Shown here in pieces: positions 62,024 through 64,000 of a DNA stretch of 64,000 nt; position 1 is the stretch's first letter; each line of letters opens with the position of its first letter. The notes under the pieces were generated by a model that was not told the DNA's origin, searched no databases, and saw nothing but the letters and a program-made list of their open reading frames with translations. A program made the translations under genes and the position numbers. This stretch comes from Paraburkholderia fungorum (GTDB lineage Bacteria > Pseudomonadota > Gammaproteobacteria > Burkholderiales > Burkholderiaceae): assembly GCF_003610895.1 (NCBI RefSeq), contig NZ_MCAS01000001.1, positions 124,001 to 188,000 of the forward strand. Direction: 5' to 3'.

Positions 62024-62322
62024 GCCACACCTCTACATCCGCCTGCAAGCAGCCTGCGGGCGTGATTGCGCCAGTGGTCAATCTCAGGCGCTGCGAAGGC
62101 AAGGGTGATTGCGCGGTTGTCTGCCCCGAAAACGTGTTCGAAATCCGCCGGATCGACACGGCCGACTATCAGGAGTTGGGTGCGTTGAACAGATTCAAGC
62201 TGCGCGTGCACGGCATGAAAGTCGCGTACACGCCCAACGCCGATGCATGCCGGGCATGTGGCCTGTGTGTGACCGCATGCCCCGAACGTGCCATTACGTT
62301 AGCCAGGATCGGGGCGCCGTAA
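62020..62322 (+). CDS. ferredoxin with one complete and one altered iron-sulfur motif
   Basis: The 100-residue protein has a first motif RRCEGKGDCAVVCPENVFE, that is Cys-x5-Cys-x3-Cys-Pro with Lys at the position of the second cysteine, and a second standard motif ACRACGLCVTACPERA (Cys-x2-Cys-x2-Cys-x3-Cys-Pro). The second can hold a [4Fe-4S] cluster; the first probably a [3Fe-4S] or labile cluster. It overlaps the small membrane gene by four bases and faces bacterioferritin, so iron or redox stress is a plausible theme. Confidence 0.9.
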   Translation: MSHTSTSACKQPAGVIAPVVNLRRCEGKGDCAVVCPENVFEIRRIDTADYQELGALNRFKLRVHGMKVAYTPNADACRACGLCVTACPERAITLARIGAP

Positions 62323-62383
62323 CGTCGCGCATTGCCGCGCATCACTCAGGAAACCGCGAGACGGGACCGCAAGCGCCGCGGTC

Positions 62384-62860
62384 TCAACTCAGTGAATCCA
62401 TTCCCGATTGCTGATAATTCTGAATCCCGACTTTATCGATCAAGGCCAGATTCGTTTCGAGCCAGTCGATATGATCTTCAGTGTCGTCGAGAATATGAGT
62501 GATGATGTCGCGCGAGACAAAGTCGCGAACCGTCTCACAGTATGCGATCGCTTCCTTACAAGTGGTCTGCGACGCCTGCTCGAGCTTGAGGTCGCACTCA
62601 AGGATTTCTTTCGTGTCCTCACCAATCAGCAACTTATGCAGGTCCTGCAGATTGGGTAAGCCGTCCAGCATGAAGATGCGCTCGATCAACAGGTCCGCAT
62701 GCTTCATCTCGCCGATCGATTCGTCATACTCGTGCTTCTCAAGGCTTTTCAGGCCCCAATGCCCGTACATTCTGGCATGCAGGAAATACTGATTGATCGC
62801 GCTCAGTTCATTCTTCAACTGAGCGTTCAGATACTCGAGAACCTTGGGGTCTCCTTGCAT
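62384..62860 (-). CDS. bfr: bacterioferritin
   Basis: The 158-residue protein stores iron in a 24-subunit shell. It has the ferroxidase-site residues in [36 protein letters not shown] and [25 protein letters not shown] (Glu, His), and Met52 (IFMLDGLP) for heme at the subunit interface. AAGGAGGCGAT in front of the ATG at 62860 fixes the start. The gene converges with the ferredoxin-bearing sigma operon; the adjacent ferredoxin is not Bfd, but might serve reduction for iron release. Confidence 0.95.
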   Translation of the reverse strand: MQGDPKVLEYLNAQLKNELSAINQYFLHARMYGHWGLKSLEKHEYDESIGEMKHADLLIERIFMLDGLPNLQDLHKLLIGEDTKEILECDLKLEQASQTTCKEAIAYCETVRDFVSRDIITHILDDTEDHIDWLETNLALIDKVGIQNYQQSGMDSLS

Positions 62861-63148
62861 ATCGCCTCCTTGAAGGGTGACGTCCCGAGAGAAATGCGCG
62901 GGGCGTTGCCCAGGCATCCTGTTCCGTCTGATGCGAGCTGGCGCTTAAGCGTCGACGCGCGAATGGCCGTTGCCACCAGTCCAGCATAGTGTATTGCCTC
63001 AGCAACGTTAAAAATGAGAACCGGAATCGTTAGCAGTAGATTCGTTCGCCGTTGATACTCGCGAAGACATGGGATTGCGCATCAATCACGATCCGGGCGA
63101 GCCTCCTACGGCTGGAGAGATCACGTTGCCGGCCCGGTTGCGCGTGGG
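62861..63148. other. intergenic region with a possible gene fragment
   Basis: No complete gene. A plus-strand ATG at 63069 opens 27 codons (MGLRINHDPGEPPTAGEITL...) with good coding composition, but without a ribosome site and overlapping the end of the MFS gene by four bases; it may be the 3' remnant of a decayed gene. Confidence 0.35.
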
Positions 63149-64000
63149 CTAACGTTGTGTGTCGTAGAGCCGGTCCGGGACGAAGAACGCGGTGACGCCG
63201 CTCAGAAAGAACACTCCGCCGACCACCAGAAATCCGGCGCCGATAGACAGCTGGGTGGCAATGTAGCCAATCACGATTGGGGCCGCGCCTGCGCAGAAGC
63301 GCCCGAGGTTATAAGAGCCACCCACGGCTGTCCCGCGGATAGCGGTAGGGAAACTCTCGGACATGAAGGTGCCGATCGTACCCAGCGGCACGCCATACAG
63401 AAACCCGAAAATGAGCATGAGGTAGGCAATGTTGTCGCGCGTATGCCAGAAAATGATCACCGGCAGGAAGAGCGCGGCACCCACACAGCCGAGCACATAA
63501 ACACCACGCCGGCTCCAGCGGTCGCCTAGCCATCCCGCAACGATCTTGCCAATGAAGGCGACCACGAAAGTGCCAATCATGTAGCCCGCCATCGCACCGA
63601 ATTTGATGTGCAGTTCCTTTTCCAGGTATGTCGGCAGCCAGTTGTTCAGGCCGTAAAATCCGGAAAGTGCGAACACGGACGCCAAGGTCCACAGGATGAA
63701 CAAGCTTCGCGATTGACGGTTACTGAAGATCAGATAGTAGCGGTTGGTGCGATGTCCGCGCTCGTCCTTCCCGCCAGTCGCGCGGCTCGCCTGCCATGCC
63801 GCCGGTTCGGGCACGGCAAACTTTATCGCCAGCGCCAGCAGCACCGGCAGTGCCGAAACGTAATAGAGCGTGCGCCAGCCGTAGTGCGGCAAGATCCAGT
63901 TGCTCAGCGAAATGACGACGATATAGCCCGCGGAAATGCCGGTTTGCAGAACGCCGAGAATCAGTGAGCGCCGCTCGGTGGGCACGTATTCGGCAACCAG
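63149..64000 (-). CDS. MFS transporter, 5' part beyond the window
   Basis: The frame is open to the right edge, so only the C-terminal part, about 283 residues, is here. It starts in YVPTERRSLILGVLQTGISAGYI (the loop of the sugar and acid porter family) and has about eight membrane helices, including GSYNLGRFCAGAAPIVIGYIA and FMSESFPTAIRGTAVGGSYN. It resembles sialate, aromatic-acid or metabolite:H+ symporters. Ends KDRLYDTQR-like (VPDRLYDTQR). Confidence 0.85.
   Translation of the reverse strand: MVAEYVPTERRSLILGVLQTGISAGYIVVISLSNWILPHYGWRTLYYVSALPVLLALAIKFAVPEPAAWQASRATGGKDERGHRTNRYYLIFSNRQSRSLFILWTLASVFALSGFYGLNNWLPTYLEKELHIKFGAMAGYMIGTFVVAFIGKIVAGWLGDRWSRRGVYVLGCVGAALFLPVIIFWHTRDNIAYLMLIFGFLYGVPLGTIGTFMSESFPTAIRGTAVGGSYNLGRFCAGAAPIVIGYIATQLSIGAGFLVVGGVFFLSGVTAFFVPDRLYDTQR

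Overview
The window reads as a chromosomal segment of a betaproteobacterium of the Burkholderiaceae, most likely a Paraburkholderia. This rests on the high G+C, the dense third-position-GC genes, two Burkholderia-type trimeric porins, an abundant extragenic repeat with the look of those in Burkholderia genomes, and a LasR/RsaL/LasI-type quorum-sensing locus arranged like the BraI/RsaL/BraR system of plant-associated Paraburkholderia. There are no rRNA, tRNA, CRISPR or intact mobile elements that I can see. The species assignment is inference.

Layout. 1-7.7 kb: small hypothetical genes, a porin, a lipoprotein, an inner-membrane hydrolase-like protein, an AraC regulator, a serine acetyltransferase and an atypical SDR. 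7.8-13.2 kb: a minus-strand import operon (SMP-30-like lactonase, periplasmic binding protein, ATPase, two permeases). 13.8-15.6 kb: luxR (+), rsaL (-) and luxI (+). 15.7-20.8 kb: GntR, universal stress protein, an FNR-type oxygen sensor, an EgtB-like enzyme and a second porin. 20.9-24.1 kb: a Mg2+ P-type ATPase with a long structured leader carrying two short, well-primed ORFs. 24.7-32.8 kb: an orphan sugar-binding protein, a leucine-rich-repeat protein kinase, Ogt, an HD-GNAT fusion, an XRE regulator, a lipase-like protein and a dienelactone hydrolase.

33.7-38.9 kb is a basic or D-amino-acid catabolic locus: aminotransferase, FAD amino-acid dehydrogenase and binding protein on the minus strand, facing an ornithine-cyclodeaminase-family reductase and a YheO/DauR-like regulator on the plus strand, with a perfect palindrome between them. 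39.0-44.1 kb encodes two large secreted proteins, a glycosidase-like protein with a long Pro-Thr linker and a beta-propeller-like protein. 44.3-53.2 kb has two LysR loci; the second heads a plus-strand operon (CoA transferase, HMG-CoA-lyase-like enzyme, VOC protein, 2-hydroxyacid dehydrogenase, MFS transporter). 53.3-56.3 kb holds an NTF2-flavin monooxygenase fusion and its GAF/Fis regulator. 56.6-61.1 kb holds TetR/metallo-hydrolase and AraC/oxidoreductase pairs. 61.1-62.9 kb holds an ECF sigma factor, a small membrane protein and a ferredoxin, facing bacterioferritin. The window ends inside an MFS gene.

The parts I find most worth a second look are the mgtA leader (two leader ORFs and a hairpin that pairs with a Shine-Dalgarno sequence), two non-coding regions that end in strong terminators with no gene in front of them, the ECF sigma/ferredoxin operon, and the palindromes at the quorum-sensing and amino-acid loci. 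All functional statements come from reading motifs and recalled families; no database search was run.
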